DNA from: Dokdonella sp.
Lineage (GTDB): Bacteria; Pseudomonadota; Gammaproteobacteria; Xanthomonadales; Rhodanobacteraceae
Direction of reading: 5' to 3'
Length of the DNA stretch: 64,000 nucleotides
NCBI GenBank assembly: GCA_023228465.1
Contig: JALOBC010000009.1
Coordinates: forward strand, 38,443 to 102,442
Shown here in pieces: positions 1 through 10,047 of the stretch (positions are counted from its first letter, which is position 1; each line of letters opens with the position of its first letter). The translations under genes and the position numbers were made by a program. Below the pieces are notes generated by a model, which did not search any database, was not told the origin of the DNA, and saw nothing but the letters and a program-made list of their open reading frames with translations.

Positions 1-676
1 GCAGGGCGCGGTTGGCGTCGTCGAAGGCATCCTTCACTTCCGGTGGCGGGCGCACGTTCTGGAAGTTGAGTTCGGTCAGCACCAGCCCGGTCTTGTACTG
101 GTCCAGCGTCGCCTGGAGGATCTCCTTGGCCCGGGCCATCAGTTCGGTGCGCTGGCCGGACAGGATGGTGTCCATGCTGTTGCCGCCGATCACCGCGCGC
201 ACGGCGCTTTCGGCGGCCTGGCCGAGGGTGGCATCCGGGTCGCGCACGCCGAAGGCGAACTGCTCGGCATCACGCACCTGGTACTGCACGTTGAAATCGA
301 CCAGCACGATGTTCTCGTCGCGGGTCAGCATGCGGACCTGGTCGGTGGTCTGGCGCACCTGGCCCACATCCACGCGCACCACCGATTCGATGGGACGCGG
401 GAACTTGAAGCTGATGCCCGGCGTCATCAGGCGCGAGAACTCGCCGAAACGCAGCACGATCGCGCTTTCGCTCGCGTTCACGCGCACCACGCTGTCGAAC
501 ACGCACCAGGCGATGAAGATGCCGATGATGGCAATGCCGATGCCACCCCCGCTGCCGCCGCCAAAGCGGTTGAACAGCGCGCGAAGCCGCTTCAGCAGCG
601 CTTCCCACTCCTGTGAGCCGCCGCCATCGCGCCATGGATCGCGCTGCTTGCCGCCGCCCGGTTCATTCCAAGCCAT
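1..676 (-). CDS. hflK: HflK, membrane-associated protease regulator (partial, 3' end outside window)
   Basis: This is the N-terminal 225 residues of HflK, the SPFH/prohibitin-like partner of HflC that surrounds and modulates the FtsH protease in the inner membrane. The start is ATG at 676, with an AGAGG ribosome site about 8 nt upstream. The reading gives a glycine-rich cytoplasmic N-terminus (MAWNEPGGGKQRDPW), a single hydrophobic helix at about residues 45-60 (GIGIAIIGIFIAWCVF), then the SPFH domain with VRVNASESAIVLRFGEF. The frame is still open at base 1, so the C-terminus and hflC lie outside. It follows hflX by 207 bp on the same strand, the usual miaA-hfq-hflX-hflK order. Identification is firm. 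Confidence 0.95.
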   Translation of the reverse strand, partial: MAWNEPGGGKQRDPWRDGGGSQEWEALLKRLRALFNRFGGGSGGGIGIAIIGIFIAWCVFDSVVRVNASESAIVLRFGEFSRLMTPGISFKFPRPIESVVRVDVGQVRQTTDQVRMLTRDENIVLVDFNVQYQVRDAEQFAFGVRDPDATLGQAAESAVRAVIGGNSMDTILSGQRTELMARAKEILQATLDQYKTGLVLTELNFQNVRPPPEVKDAFDDANRAL

Positions 677-883
677 CGCTCATACCTCTTTCGCCGCCAG
701 CCGGCCACGTCGGGAAAACAGTTGGAGGGGTGACGCCTGGACGCCCGCGTCGGTGTGTGTGGCAGCCCGGGGGCCACGTCGCCGGTCGGCGACCCGGCGC
801 GCCAGCCGGCAACGGTCGCGCGCCACCCTGTGGGGGTTGCAGGATTGTAGGGAGCGCCTTGCCGGGCAGCAAGCCGGCGGGTC

Positions 884-2275
884 TCATCCGACGTGTCGTC
901 GCAGCCATTCGCCGTCGCCGTGCGGCAGGCCGAACAGCGGCTCCACCAGGTTGCGCGGTGCGTCGATGCGGATGCGCCAGCCGCTTTCTTCGGCCGCCTC
1001 GCCGGCGACCAGGCCCTGCGCATGCAGGCGTGCGCGCAGGCGCCCGCAGTCGGACGGCAGGTGCAGGTCGGCCTGCACGCGCTGCGCGCCCAGGCAGCCG
1101 GCGATGGCCTCGCGCAGGCCATCCAGGCCCACGCCGTCGCGCGCGGACAGCCAGGCGCGGGGCAACCGCCCGCCATCCAGATAATCCAGTCGCGGCGTGA
1201 TGCTGCTCGGCGTGTTTCGCGCCTGCGGCGCACCAGCCTCGCCGTCGGCGGGCTCGGCATCCAGCAGGTCGATCTTGTTGAACACCAGCACCTGCGGCAG
1301 GTCGCCCGCGCCGATTTCGGCCAGCACGGTCTCGACGTCGGCGATGCGCTGATCGCGTTCGCCGTCGCCGGCATCGACGACATGCAGCAGCAGATCCGCA
1401 TCGCGCGCCTCGGCCAGGGTCGAGCGGAAGGCTGCCACCAGGTCATGCGGCAGGTCGCGGATGAAGCCTACCGTGTCGGCCAGCAGGATCGGCCCGCAGG
1501 CCAGGCCATCCAGGCGCCGCAGGGTCGGATCGAGAGTGGCGAACAGCTGGTCGGCGGCATACACGTCGGCGCCGGTCAGGGTATTGAACAGCGTGGACTT
1601 GCCGGCGTTGGTGTAGCCCACCAGGGCCACCACCGGCAAGGCATTGCGACTGCGCGAGCGGCGTGCGGTGGCGCGCTGGGTCTCGACCTTCTGCATGCGC
1701 CTTTGCAGCTGCTTGACGCGCTCGCCGAGCAGGCGGCGGTCCATTTCCAGCTGGGTTTCACCCGGGCCACGCAGGCCGATCGCGCCGCCGCGCTGGCGCT
1801 CCAGGTGGGTCCAGCCGCGCACCAGGCGCGTGGACATGTGCTTGAGCTGGGCCAGCTCCACCTGCAGCTTGCCCTCGTGCGAACGGGCGCGCTGGGCAAA
1901 GATGTCGAGGATGAGGCCGGTGCGATCGACCACGCGGCATTCGGTGAGCCGCTCGAGGTTGCGTTCCTGCACCGGGCTCAGGGCGTGGTTGACGAGGATG
2001 AGGTCCGCGTCCAGCGCCTGGCGGTGCATCTTCAGTTCCTCGGCCTTGCCGCTGCCGACGAAATAGCGCGGGTTTATCCGCTCGATGCGCGCGCCCAGGC
2101 TGCCGACCACGCTGGCACCGGCCGAGCGTGCCAGTTCGGTGAACTCGACAAGCGCGGCGGGATCGTGCGCGCCGGCCAGCTGCGGCAGCAGCAGCAAGGC
2201 GCGTTCACCCTTCCTGGATCGTTCGAACAGTGGGCTATCCCCCGATTGGGTCAGAGCGGAACCGGGCGCAGGCAT
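884..2275 (-). CDS. hflX: GTPase HflX
   Basis: HflX is a ribosome-associated GTPase that splits or rescues stalled 70S ribosomes, especially under heat stress. The 463-residue protein has the N-terminal HflX domain with the family motif GPGETQLE (about residues 170-177), then a TRAFAC G domain. The P-loop is GYTNAGKST (about 220-228), the G3 motif is DTVGF and the G4 motif is NKID. The C-terminal part (from about 370) is an alpha/beta domain typical of gammaproteobacterial HflX. The start is ATG at 2275. The gene lies 113 bp after hfq and is co-directional, so it probably shares the miaA-hfq transcript. Length is slightly above the E. coli protein. Confidence 0.96.
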   Translation of the reverse strand: MPAPGSALTQSGDSPLFERSRKGERALLLLPQLAGAHDPAALVEFTELARSAGASVVGSLGARIERINPRYFVGSGKAEELKMHRQALDADLILVNHALSPVQERNLERLTECRVVDRTGLILDIFAQRARSHEGKLQVELAQLKHMSTRLVRGWTHLERQRGGAIGLRGPGETQLEMDRRLLGERVKQLQRRMQKVETQRATARRSRSRNALPVVALVGYTNAGKSTLFNTLTGADVYAADQLFATLDPTLRRLDGLACGPILLADTVGFIRDLPHDLVAAFRSTLAEARDADLLLHVVDAGDGERDQRIADVETVLAEIGAGDLPQVLVFNKIDLLDAEPADGEAGAPQARNTPSSITPRLDYLDGGRLPRAWLSARDGVGLDGLREAIAGCLGAQRVQADLHLPSDCGRLRARLHAQGLVAGEAAEESGWRIRIDAPRNLVEPLFGLPHGDGEWLRRHVG

Positions 2276-2388
2276 GCGACCGGGCAGTGCTCCCCTTCAT
2301 GCGGGCATCCGCAGGGGATTCAAGCGTGCACCGGCGCAGTCCCGACCTGCGCTGCCGGGTGCGCTGCACCCCGCGAGCCGGGTTCTGC

Positions 2389-2751
<363 letters not shown>

Positions 2752-2778
2752 TCAAGCCGCATTCAGCCACACGGCATC

Positions 2779-3765
2779 TTAGCGGCTTGCCGCAGGGAAG
2801 AAAACGTCGCCGGCGCTCGCCGCGCCGGCGGGCAGGAAGCGCGCCACGGCATCCACCGCCCTGGCAGTGAGGTCGGGCCTGTCCGGGTCCAGCCAGCGCG
2901 CATCGAGCTCGCTGCGCAGCCAGGTGATCTGGCGCTTGGCAAGTTGGCGCGTGGCATGGATGGCCCGCTCGCGGAATTGCGCCTGATCGACCTGGCCATC
3001 GAGGAAGGCAAAGGCCTGGCGATAGCCGACCGCGCGCATCGCCGGCAGGTCGGCGTGCCAGCCGGGCAGTGCGCGCAGGCGCGCGGCCTCGGCGAGGAAA
3101 CCGGCCGCCAGCATGGCGTCGAAGCGTTCGCCGATGCGCTGGCGCAGGGGGCCACGCTCGACCGGCACCAGCGCCAGCTTGAGGATGCGCCAGGGCAGGC
3201 GCGGCCGCGGCGCGCCCTGCTGCGCGGACAGCGGGCGGCCGCTCAGGGTGATCACCTCCAGCGCGCGCTGGATGCGCTGTGCATCATCCGCGCCGATGCG
3301 CGCGGCGGCGCGCGGATCGAGCCGCGCCAGGCGCGCATGCAGGGCGCGCCAGCCGGAACATTCGGCCTCGGCCGCCAGCGCCGCGCGCAGGGCCGGATCG
3401 GCCGCCGGCAGGTCGGAGAGGCCACGCTCCAGCGCCCTGAAATAGAGCCCGGTGCCACCGACCAGCAGCGGCACCGCGCCGGCGCGCGTGATGTCCGCCA
3501 TCGCCGCCAGCGCATCGTCGCGGAACCCGGCCGCCGAGTAGGCATCGGTGGGCTCGCGGATGTCGATCAGGCGGTGCGGATGACGCGCCAGGGTCGCCGC
3601 ATCCGGCTTAGCCGCACCGATGTCCAGGCCGCGGTACACCAGGGCCGAATCCACGCTCACGAGCTGCAGTCCGAACTGCTCGGCGAGCCGGCAGGCAAGC
3701 GCCGTCTTGCCGCTCGCGGTCGGTCCCATCAGGAAGATCGCAGGCGGTCGCAGGTCCTCGGGCAT
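2779..3765 (-). CDS. miaA: tRNA dimethylallyltransferase MiaA
   Basis: MiaA transfers a dimethylallyl group to N6 of adenosine 37 in tRNAs that read codons starting with U. The 328-residue protein begins with the P-loop GPTASGKT (about residues 14-21). It then has the family motifs [19 protein letters not shown] (substrate-binding Asp) and [17 protein letters not shown], and an [12 protein letters not shown] segment near the C-terminus that contacts tRNA. The start is ATG at 3765. It heads the miaA-hfq-hflX-hflK block and is divergent from tdh across a 99-bp promoter region. Length and motifs are normal. Confidence 0.97.
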   Translation of the reverse strand: MPEDLRPPAIFLMGPTASGKTALACRLAEQFGLQLVSVDSALVYRGLDIGAAKPDAATLARHPHRLIDIREPTDAYSAAGFRDDALAAMADITRAGAVPLLVGGTGLYFRALERGLSDLPAADPALRAALAAEAECSGWRALHARLARLDPRAAARIGADDAQRIQRALEVITLSGRPLSAQQGAPRPRLPWRILKLALVPVERGPLRQRIGERFDAMLAAGFLAEAARLRALPGWHADLPAMRAVGYRQAFAFLDGQVDQAQFRERAIHATRQLAKRQITWLRSELDARWLDPDRPDLTARAVDAVARFLPAGAASAGDVFFPAASR

Positions 3766-3832
3766 GGCCGGATTGTTCCACGAACGGCCGTGGATCGCCC
3801 GGCCCGGCGCATCGCGCGTGCCCGGCAGTCCC

Positions 3833-3838
3833 TATAAT
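3833..3838 (+). promoter_or_regulatory. -10 box of the tdh promoter
   Basis: A perfect TATAAT lies in the 99-bp divergent gap, 26 bp before the tdh start codon. Transcription would begin near 3845. No good -35 hexamer is visible 17 bp upstream (the region reads CATCGC), so activation by a regulator is possible. A GGGAG ribosome site follows at 3854-3858. Confidence 0.65.
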
Positions 3839-3864
3839 CGCAGGCTCTCCAGCGGGAGTACGAA

Positions 3865-4899
3865 ATGCAAGCGACGATGAAGGCCCTGGTCAAGCGCGAC
3901 GCCGCCAGGGGGATGTGGATGGAAGAAGTGCCGGTGCCCGAGATCGGCCCCAACGAGGTGCTGATCAAGGTCGAGAAGACCGCCATCTGCGGCACGGACC
4001 TGCACATCTACCGATGGGACGAGTGGAGCCAGCGCACCATCAAGCCAGGGCTGGTGATCGGCCATGAGTTCGTCGGCAAGATCGCCGACATCGGCCCGGG
4101 CGTGCGCGGCTACGCGCTCGGCCAGCGGGTATCCGCCGAGGGCCACATCGTGTGCGGCGTGTGCCGCAACTGCCGCGCCGGGCGCCAGCACCTGTGTCCG
4201 AACACGGTCGGCATCGGCGTCAACCGCAACGGCGCGTTCGCCGAATACGTTGCCGTGCCGGCCTCGAACCTGTGGCCCATCCCCGACCAGGTGCCGAGCG
4301 AGCTGGCCGCCTTCTTCGATCCCTACGGCAATGCCGCCCACTGCGCGCTGGAGTTCGACCTGATCGGCGAGGACGTGCTGATCACCGGCGCCGGCCCGAT
4401 CGGCATCATCGCCGCCGGCATCTGCAAGCACGTGGGCGCGCGCAACGTCGTGGTCACCGACATCAACGACTATCGGCTCAAGCTCGCCGCCGACATGGGC
4501 GCCACGCGCGTGGTCAACGTCTCGCAGCAGTCGGTGAAGGACGTCGTCAAGGACCTGCACATGGAAGGCTTCGACGTGGGCCTGGAAATGAGCGGCAACC
4601 CGCGCGCCTTCAACGACATGCTCGGTTGCATGTACCACGGCGGCAAGGTGGCCATGCTCGGCATCCTGCCCAATGGCGCGGGCATCGACTGGGACAAGGT
4701 GATCTTCAAGGGCCTCACCCTGCACGGCATCTACGGTCGGCGCATGTACGAGACCTGGTACAAGATGACCCAGATGCTGCTGTCGGGTTTTCCGCTCGGC
4801 AAGGTGCTGACCCATCAGTTGCACATCGACGACTTCCAGAAGGGCTTCGACCTGATGGATGCCGGCCATTGCGGCAAGATCGTGTGTTCGTGGGGCTGA
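3865..4899 (+). CDS. tdh: L-threonine 3-dehydrogenase
   Basis: Tdh oxidises L-threonine with NAD+ to 2-amino-3-ketobutyrate, the first step of threonine catabolism to glycine. The 344-residue protein is a zinc-dependent medium-chain dehydrogenase. The catalytic zinc site is in [10 protein letters not shown] and GHEFVG, the structural zinc is bound by [15 protein letters not shown], and the NAD-binding Rossmann motif is GAGPIG. Tdh-specific segments such as [14 protein letters not shown] are well conserved. The GGGAG at 3854-3858 is 6 nt from ATG 3865 and 15 nt from the second ATG at 3874, so 3865 is preferred. No kbl gene is adjacent. Confidence 0.96.
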   Translation: MQATMKALVKRDAARGMWMEEVPVPEIGPNEVLIKVEKTAICGTDLHIYRWDEWSQRTIKPGLVIGHEFVGKIADIGPGVRGYALGQRVSAEGHIVCGVCRNCRAGRQHLCPNTVGIGVNRNGAFAEYVAVPASNLWPIPDQVPSELAAFFDPYGNAAHCALEFDLIGEDVLITGAGPIGIIAAGICKHVGARNVVVTDINDYRLKLAADMGATRVVNVSQQSVKDVVKDLHMEGFDVGLEMSGNPRAFNDMLGCMYHGGKVAMLGILPNGAGIDWDKVIFKGLTLHGIYGRRMYETWYKMTQMLLSGFPLGKVLTHQLHIDDFQKGFDLMDAGHCGKIVCSWG

Positions 4900-4915
4900 G
4901 CGGCAACGCGACCCC

Positions 4916-6295
4916 ATGAAGACCGATGACCGCGCGCCCGGACCGGCACGCGGGATGACGCCGCCCCTCGCGCGCGCCATCGGCAGCGGGCTGGCCACGC
5001 TGCCAGCCGGCGGCCTGCTGGTCGCCTACAGCGGCGGCATGGATTCGACCCTGCTGCTGCACGTGCTTGCGCACTGCCCGCAGGCGCGCCGCCGCGGCCT
5101 GCGCGCCGTGCACGTGGATCACGGCCTGCAGCCGGCCAGCCGCGCCTGGGCCGAGCACTGCCGCGCCGCGGCCGCCGCGCTGGACGTCGCGCTGATCGTG
5201 CAGGCGGTCAGCGTGCCTGAAACCGCCGGGCTGGGCCTGGAAGCGCGCGCCCGCCGCGCCCGCCATGCCGCGCTCCGCGCGACCCAGCATGCGGGCGAGA
5301 TCATCGTCTTCGCCCAGCACCTGGACGACCAGGCGGAAACCGTGCTGCTCAAGCTGCTGCGCGGCGCCGGCCCGGAAGGCCTGGGCGCCATGCGACCGCT
5401 GCGCCGCTTCGGCGCCGGCCATGCCTGGCGGCCGTGGCTGGACGTGCCGCGCGCCACCCTGCGCGCCGCGGCCGAGGCTGCGGCACTGCAGTGGATCGAC
5501 GACCCGACCAACCACGACCCGGCGATCGACCGCAGCTTCCTGCGGGTGGACATCCTGCCGCGGCTCACCCGGCGCTGGCCGGCGGCCACCGCCAGCCTCG
5601 CGCAGAGCGCGCTGTGGGCGCGCCAGGCGGCGGACTTCATCGACGCGCAGGCGCGCCAGGCCCTGGAGCGCATCCGCGGCAGCGACCCGGCCACGCTGCA
5701 CTGGGCGGCCTGGCTGGCCCTGCCCGAAGCCCTGCGTGATCCGGTGCTGCGGCACTGGCTGCGCGCGTTGGCGCTGCCGCCACCCACGCGCCACCAGGTC
5801 GCCGAGCTGGCGCGCCAGCTGCAGGGGGCGCGCGAGGATCGCCTGCCCTGCGTGCGCTGGCGCGACGCCGAACTGCGGCGCTACCGCGAACGCCTCTACG
5901 CACTGCCCCCCTTGCAGATGCCAGCGCCCGGCTGGCAGGCCGCCTTCGCCGGCGCCGAGCTCGTCCTGCCCGCCGACCTCGGCCGCCTGCGCCTGGTCGG
6001 CGCCGGCCAGCCGGTGCGCCTGGCGCGGCCGCTCACGGTGCGCTTTCGCAGCGGCGGTGAAAGCCTGCGCCTGCACGCCGATGGCCCGCGTCGCGCACTG
6101 CGCGACCTGCTGCAGGAGGCCGGCATTCCGCCCTGGCAGCGCGCGCGCCTGCCGCTGCTCTTCGACCACGAAGGACGCCTGCTTGCCGTGGCCGACCTGT
6201 GGCTGGATGTGGCGGGCGCCGAACTCCTGGCGACCGCGGGGGCACGCCTGGAGTGGTTGCGCGGGCCGTCGGCACGCGCCGCGCAGGCCCGCTGA
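4916..6295 (+). CDS. tilS: tRNA(Ile)-lysidine synthase TilS
   Basis: TilS attaches lysine to C34 of the CAU-anticodon tRNA-Ile, changing codon reading from AUG to AUA; the gene is usually essential. The 459-residue protein has the N-type ATP pyrophosphatase loop SGGMDS (about residues 40-45) and DHGLQPASRAWAEHC. It continues with the HLDDQAETVLLKLLRGAG motif and the C-terminal TilS substrate-binding domains, including RFRSGGESLRL and LQEAGIPPWQR. The frame is open further 5', but ATG 4916 lies just after tdh and avoids overlap; an internal ATG at 4955 is also possible. It sits 16 bp downstream of tdh, so co-transcription is likely. Confidence 0.93.
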   Translation: MKTDDRAPGPARGMTPPLARAIGSGLATLPAGGLLVAYSGGMDSTLLLHVLAHCPQARRRGLRAVHVDHGLQPASRAWAEHCRAAAAALDVALIVQAVSVPETAGLGLEARARRARHAALRATQHAGEIIVFAQHLDDQAETVLLKLLRGAGPEGLGAMRPLRRFGAGHAWRPWLDVPRATLRAAAEAAALQWIDDPTNHDPAIDRSFLRVDILPRLTRRWPAATASLAQSALWARQAADFIDAQARQALERIRGSDPATLHWAAWLALPEALRDPVLRHWLRALALPPPTRHQVAELARQLQGAREDRLPCVRWRDAELRRYRERLYALPPLQMPAPGWQAAFAGAELVLPADLGRLRLVGAGQPVRLARPLTVRFRSGGESLRLHADGPRRALRDLLQEAGIPPWQRARLPLLFDHEGRLLAVADLWLDVAGAELLATAGARLEWLRGPSARAAQAR

Positions 6296-6344
6296 GCGCC
6301 GCGCATGATTGATCTTGCGGCCCTGCTGAGCTAGCGTGCGGGCC

Positions 6345-6596
6345 ATGCCGAAGACCCCTGACGACACGTCGCAGATCGCCCGCTTCGAAGCCTCGCTCGA
6401 TGAACTCGAGCGCCTGGTGCAGCGCATGGAACAGGGCGAGCTCAGTCTCGACGATTCCCTGCAGTCCTTCGAACGCGGCGTGGCCCTGTACCGCGATTGC
6501 CAGGGCGCGCTGGAAGAAGCCCGGCTGCGCGTGAACGTGCTGCTCGATCCGGGTGCGCCCGAAACCGCCCAGCCGTTGCCCCCCGACACGCCCTGA
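6345..6596 (+). CDS. xseB: Exodeoxyribonuclease VII small subunit
   Basis: XseB is the small, multi-copy subunit of exonuclease VII, which degrades single-stranded DNA. The 83-residue protein has the helical XseB signature: FEASLDELERLVQRMEQGEL, then SLDDSLQSFERGVAL and LEEARLRV. ATG 6345 gives the usual MPK start; a GTG at 6336 is in frame but less likely. The stop at 6594-6596 is one base from the ispA start, which suggests translational coupling. The xseB-ispA pair is a common gammaproteobacterial arrangement, often followed by dxs, which is not present here. Confidence 0.92.
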   Translation: MPKTPDDTSQIARFEASLDELERLVQRMEQGELSLDDSLQSFERGVALYRDCQGALEEARLRVNVLLDPGAPETAQPLPPDTP

Positions 6597-6597
6597 G

Positions 6598-7488
6598 ATG
6601 CAACTTGGTGCCGCCCTGCAGGCGCTGCGCGTGCGCGCCAACGATGCGCTCGCGCGTGCCCTGCCCGGCGCCGACCAGCCGCCCACCGACCTGCACCGCG
6701 CCATGCGCTACGCCGTGCTCGGCGGCGGCAAGCGCCTGCGTCCGTTGCTGGTCTATGCCAGCGGCCGCGCCTGCGGGGCCGGCCTCGACACACTCGATGC
6801 CGCTGCGGTGGCGGTCGAGTTCGTGCATGCCTATTCGCTCATCCATGACGACCTGCCCGCCATGGACGACGACGCGCTGCGCCGCGGCCAGCCGACCTGC
6901 CACATCGTGTTTGGCGAAGCGACGGCCATCCTCGCCGGCGACGCGCTGCAGGCGCTCGCCTTCGAGCTGCTGGCCAATGATGCGGCGCTGGCCGTGGATG
7001 CACCCACGCGCCTGGACATGCTGCGCAGCCTGGCGGTGGCCTGCGGCTCGCAGGGCATGGCCGGCGGCCAGGCCTTCGACCTGGCGGCGGTCGGCGTGGT
7101 TCTCGATGCGCGCGAGCTGGAACGCATGCACGTGTACAAGACCGGCGCGCTGATCCGCGCATCGGTGCGCCTGGGCGCACTCGCCGCCGGCTGCCACGAC
7201 GACGCCACGCTCGCCGCGCTCGACCGCTACGGACACGCCATCGGCCTGGCCTTCCAGATTCGCGATGATCTGCTCGACGTCGAAGGCGGCAGCCAGCAGA
7301 TCGGCAAGACCGCCGGCAAGGACGCCGCAGCGCGCAAGCCCACCTATCCCGCCGTCCTTGGCCTGGAGGCTTCGCGCGCGCAACTGGACCAGCTCACGGC
7401 CGCCGCGTTGGCCGCCATCACGCCGCTGGGCCAGGCCGCGCAATGCCTGCACGAGCTGGCCCACTACGCCGCCGAGCGCGACCACTGA
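6598..7488 (+). CDS. ispA: Farnesyl diphosphate synthase (IspA-type polyprenyl synthetase)
   Basis: IspA condenses dimethylallyl or geranyl diphosphate with isopentenyl diphosphate to make farnesyl diphosphate, the precursor for undecaprenyl and quinone side chains. The 296-residue protein has GGGKRLRPLL, the first aspartate-rich motif DDLPAMDDD, the GQAFDL segment, the KTGALI motif and the second aspartate-rich motif DDLLDVEG. ATG 6598 follows the xseB stop by one base. Chain-length specificity is inferred from family resemblance and from its position beside xseB; I cannot exclude a geranylgeranyl product. Confidence 0.93.
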   Translation: MQLGAALQALRVRANDALARALPGADQPPTDLHRAMRYAVLGGGKRLRPLLVYASGRACGAGLDTLDAAAVAVEFVHAYSLIHDDLPAMDDDALRRGQPTCHIVFGEATAILAGDALQALAFELLANDAALAVDAPTRLDMLRSLAVACGSQGMAGGQAFDLAAVGVVLDARELERMHVYKTGALIRASVRLGALAAGCHDDATLAALDRYGHAIGLAFQIRDDLLDVEGGSQQIGKTAGKDAAARKPTYPAVLGLEASRAQLDQLTAAALAAITPLGQAAQCLHELAHYAAERDH

Positions 7489-7551
7489 AGGCGACCTGCG
7501 CGATCCAGGTGTCGCGCACCTGCACGCGCGCGCCCGCCAGGCGGCGCCGGA

Positions 7552-7962
7552 CTATTTCACCAGGCGCAGGCTGAAGGGATAACGGTAGGCCACGCCTTCG
7601 TTCGCCTTCAGCGCCGCGATGATCGTGAGCACGAACCAGCCGACCGCGAGCACGGCTCCGATCGGCCAGGCAATGATCAGGCCGATGCCGAAGGTGATGA
7701 TGCTGAACAGGGCCAGCGCGCACATGGCGATGGCCAGCGTGATGTTGAAGTTCAGCGCCTCCCTGGCCTGATCGGCGGCAAAGGGCATGCTGTCGCGCTT
7801 GATCAGCCACACGACCAGCGGCCCGATCACGCAGCCGATGCCCCCGGTGATGAAGGCCGCGAACGCGGACAGGTGGCCGATCAGGGCCCAGGTACGCTCC
7901 TCGTCCGAGGCGGGCGTCAGGACCGGCGGCGACTCGGTGGTGAGGGTGTCTTCTTCGCTCAT
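7552..7962 (-). CDS. DUF4870 (Tic20-like) membrane protein
   Basis: A 136-residue membrane protein of the DUF4870 type. After a polar N-terminus of about 25 residues it has hydrophobic segments at about 26-52 (TWALIGHLSAFAAFITGG and onward), 71-95 and 98-118. The family hallmark QAREALNFNI lies between the first two. No enzymatic role is known for the family. The start is ATG 7962, with GGAG about 8 nt upstream. It converges with ispA and lies downstream of pmbA on the same strand (100 bp gap); functional linkage is unclear. Confidence 0.85.
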   Translation of the reverse strand: MSEEDTLTTESPPVLTPASDEERTWALIGHLSAFAAFITGGIGCVIGPLVVWLIKRDSMPFAADQAREALNFNITLAIAMCALALFSIITFGIGLIIAWPIGAVLAVGWFVLTIIAALKANEGVAYRYPFSLRLVK

Positions 7963-8062
7963 GGCGGTGCTCCGCTGATGAATGATCCACTCTTTCGCGC
8001 GTGGATCGGGGTGTCAAGTGCCGACCGCATCGGGCTGGGCCCGGTTCATGGGCGCCGGCAGC

Positions 8063-9421
8063 TCAGGCCTCGCCGGCCACGGTCAGGCGTTCGAGCAGGA
8101 TCGAGCCGGTGAGGATGTGCGAACGCCGATCGACGTCGGCGCCGACGGCGACGATGCGGGAAAACATGTCGGCCAGGTTGCCGGCGATGGTGATCTCTTC
8201 CACCGGGTAGGCGATCTCGCCCTGCTCCACCCAGAAGCCGCTCGCGCCGCGCGAATAATCGCCGGTGATCAGCGACACGCCCTGCCCCATCAGCTCGGTC
8301 ACCAGCAGCCCGGTGCCCAGGCGCCCGAGCATGGCGGCGAAATCATCCGCGCCCGGCTTGACCAGCACGTTGTGCACGCCGCCGGCGTTGCCGGTACTTT
8401 GCAGGCCGAGCTTGCGCGCCGAGTAGCTGCCAAGGATGTAGCGGGCCAATACCCCGTCGGTGACGAGATCGGAATCGTGCGTGGCCACGCCTTCGGCATC
8501 GAAGGCACTGGAGGCCAGGCCACGCGGGATGTGCGGGCGCTCGGCGATCTGCATCCAGTTCGGGAACACCGGCTTGCCGAGCTGATCGAGCAGAAAGCTC
8601 GCGCGGCGGTAGAGGGCGCCGCCGCTGACCGCGCCGATGAAGTGGCCGATCAGGCTGCGCGCGACTTCCGGCGCGAACAGCACCGGGTATTCGCCGGTAC
8701 GCACGCGCCGCGCGCCGAGCCTGGCGATGCTGCGTTCGGCCGCCTTGCGTCCGATCTGCGCGACGGGCACCAGGTCGGCGGCCGAGCGCACGCTGTCATA
8801 CCAGTAATCGCGCTGCATGCCGTTGGCATCGCTGGCGATCAGCGCCACCGACAGCGAATGGTGGGTGCCCCGCTCGGCGCCCGCGAAGCCATGCGAATTC
8901 GCATAGGCCGCCAGCGTGGCGCTGGCCTGCACGGATGCGCCATCGGAATTGTCGATGCGCGCATCCACGGCGCGGCCGGCGTCCTCCATTTCCACCGCCA
9001 GGCGCACCGCTTCCTCGGCGGTGATGTCCCAGGGGTGCCACAGGTCCAGGTCCGGGAAGTCGCGCGCCAGCAGGGCCGGATCGGCCAGGCCGTTGGCCGG
9101 GTCGTCCTCGGTATGGCGGGCGATCGCACAGGCGTGCTCCACGGTCTGCGCGATCGAGGCGGGGTCGAGGTCGGCGGTACTGGCCGAACCCTTGCGCTTG
9201 CCGAACCACACCGTGAGCGCCACGCCGCGGTCGCGCGTGTGCTCGATGGTCTCCACTTCGCCAAGGCGTACATTGACGCTCAGGCCGGTATCGATGGTCG
9301 CCGCCACGTCCGCCTCGCTGGCACCGGCCGCCTTGCAGCGACGCAGCACGTCGGCGGAGATTTCCTGCAGGCGGCCGAGGTCGGTCAAGCTGGTATCTTT
9401 GTCGAGGACGATGGCGTTCAC
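8063..9421 (-). CDS. pmbA: Metalloprotease PmbA (TldE)
   Basis: PmbA/TldE forms a heterodimeric protease with TldD that processes peptides such as microcin precursors and CcdA. TldE is the subunit without the zinc site. The 452-residue protein shows the U62 fold with SGGALYRRASFLLD in the centre, LGLQSTGNAGGVHNVLVKPG, and the C-terminal GASGFWVEQGEIAYPVEEIT. The start is a GTG at 9421, with GAGGG about 10 nt upstream. It is divergent from yjgA (20 bp gap), and tldD lies on the other side of yjgA. A peptide-processing protease is of interest given the peptide loci at 41.5 and 44.5 kb, but no direct link is visible. Confidence 0.94.
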   Translation of the reverse strand: MNAIVLDKDTSLTDLGRLQEISADVLRRCKAAGASEADVAATIDTGLSVNVRLGEVETIEHTRDRGVALTVWFGKRKGSASTADLDPASIAQTVEHACAIARHTEDDPANGLADPALLARDFPDLDLWHPWDITAEEAVRLAVEMEDAGRAVDARIDNSDGASVQASATLAAYANSHGFAGAERGTHHSLSVALIASDANGMQRDYWYDSVRSAADLVPVAQIGRKAAERSIARLGARRVRTGEYPVLFAPEVARSLIGHFIGAVSGGALYRRASFLLDQLGKPVFPNWMQIAERPHIPRGLASSAFDAEGVATHDSDLVTDGVLARYILGSYSARKLGLQSTGNAGGVHNVLVKPGADDFAAMLGRLGTGLLVTELMGQGVSLITGDYSRGASGFWVEQGEIAYPVEEITIAGNLADMFSRIVAVGADVDRRSHILTGSILLERLTVAGEA

Positions 9422-9441
9422 TTGCTGGCTACCCTCAGGCG

Positions 9442-9969
9442 ATGCACGAAGACGAAATGTTGGAAGATCCGCGGCCGCCCAGTCGCAGCCAGAAGCGCCG
9501 CGAGGCGCTGGACGTGCTCCGGCTGGCCGAAACCCTGACCGCCATGAGCGAGGCGGAACTCGCGCGCGTGCCGCTGGAGGAAGCCCTGCGCGATGAGGTG
9601 CGGCGCACCCGCGCGATCAGTTCGCACGGCGCTCGGAAACGTGAAAACCAGTTCCTTGCCAAGCAGTTGCGCAAACTTGATGAGGAGTCACTCGAAGCCA
9701 TTCGGCGGATCATCGCGCACGACCGCAGCGAAACCCATCGCGTGGCCGCGGCCCTGCACCGGCTGGAGACCTGGCGCGAGCGCCTGCTCGACGGCGGCGA
9801 CGAGGCGCTGAACGAGTTCATGGTCGCGTACCCGCACGCCGACCGCCAGCAGCTGCGCCAGCTGGTCCGCAACGCGCTGGCCGAGCGCAAGGCCGACAAG
9901 CCGCCGCATGCGTTTCGCGAGCTGTTCCGCTACCTGCGCGGAGTGCAGCCGGACGCGCAGGCCAGCTAG
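9442..9969 (+). CDS. yjgA: Ribosome biogenesis factor YjgA/DarP (DUF615)
   Basis: YjgA/DarP associates with late 50S ribosomal assembly intermediates. The 175-residue, highly charged helical protein has the DUF615 pattern: PSRSQKRREALDVLRLAETL near the N-terminus, then the RENQFLAKQLRKL segment and FRELFRYLR near the C-terminus. ATG 9442 is used; an ATG six codons in is a weaker alternative. It lies between divergent pmbA and convergent tldD, an arrangement that recurs in gammaproteobacteria. Confidence 0.93.
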   Translation: MHEDEMLEDPRPPSRSQKRREALDVLRLAETLTAMSEAELARVPLEEALRDEVRRTRAISSHGARKRENQFLAKQLRKLDEESLEAIRRIIAHDRSETHRVAAALHRLETWRERLLDGGDEALNEFMVAYPHADRQQLRQLVRNALAERKADKPPHAFRELFRYLRGVQPDAQAS

Positions 9970-10047
9970 GCAGCCGCGCAGCGCCGGCGCGCATGTCGGG
10001 CACACCCGGCAGCCCGCATCGATCAGCCGCGCGCCCACCCTTGCGGC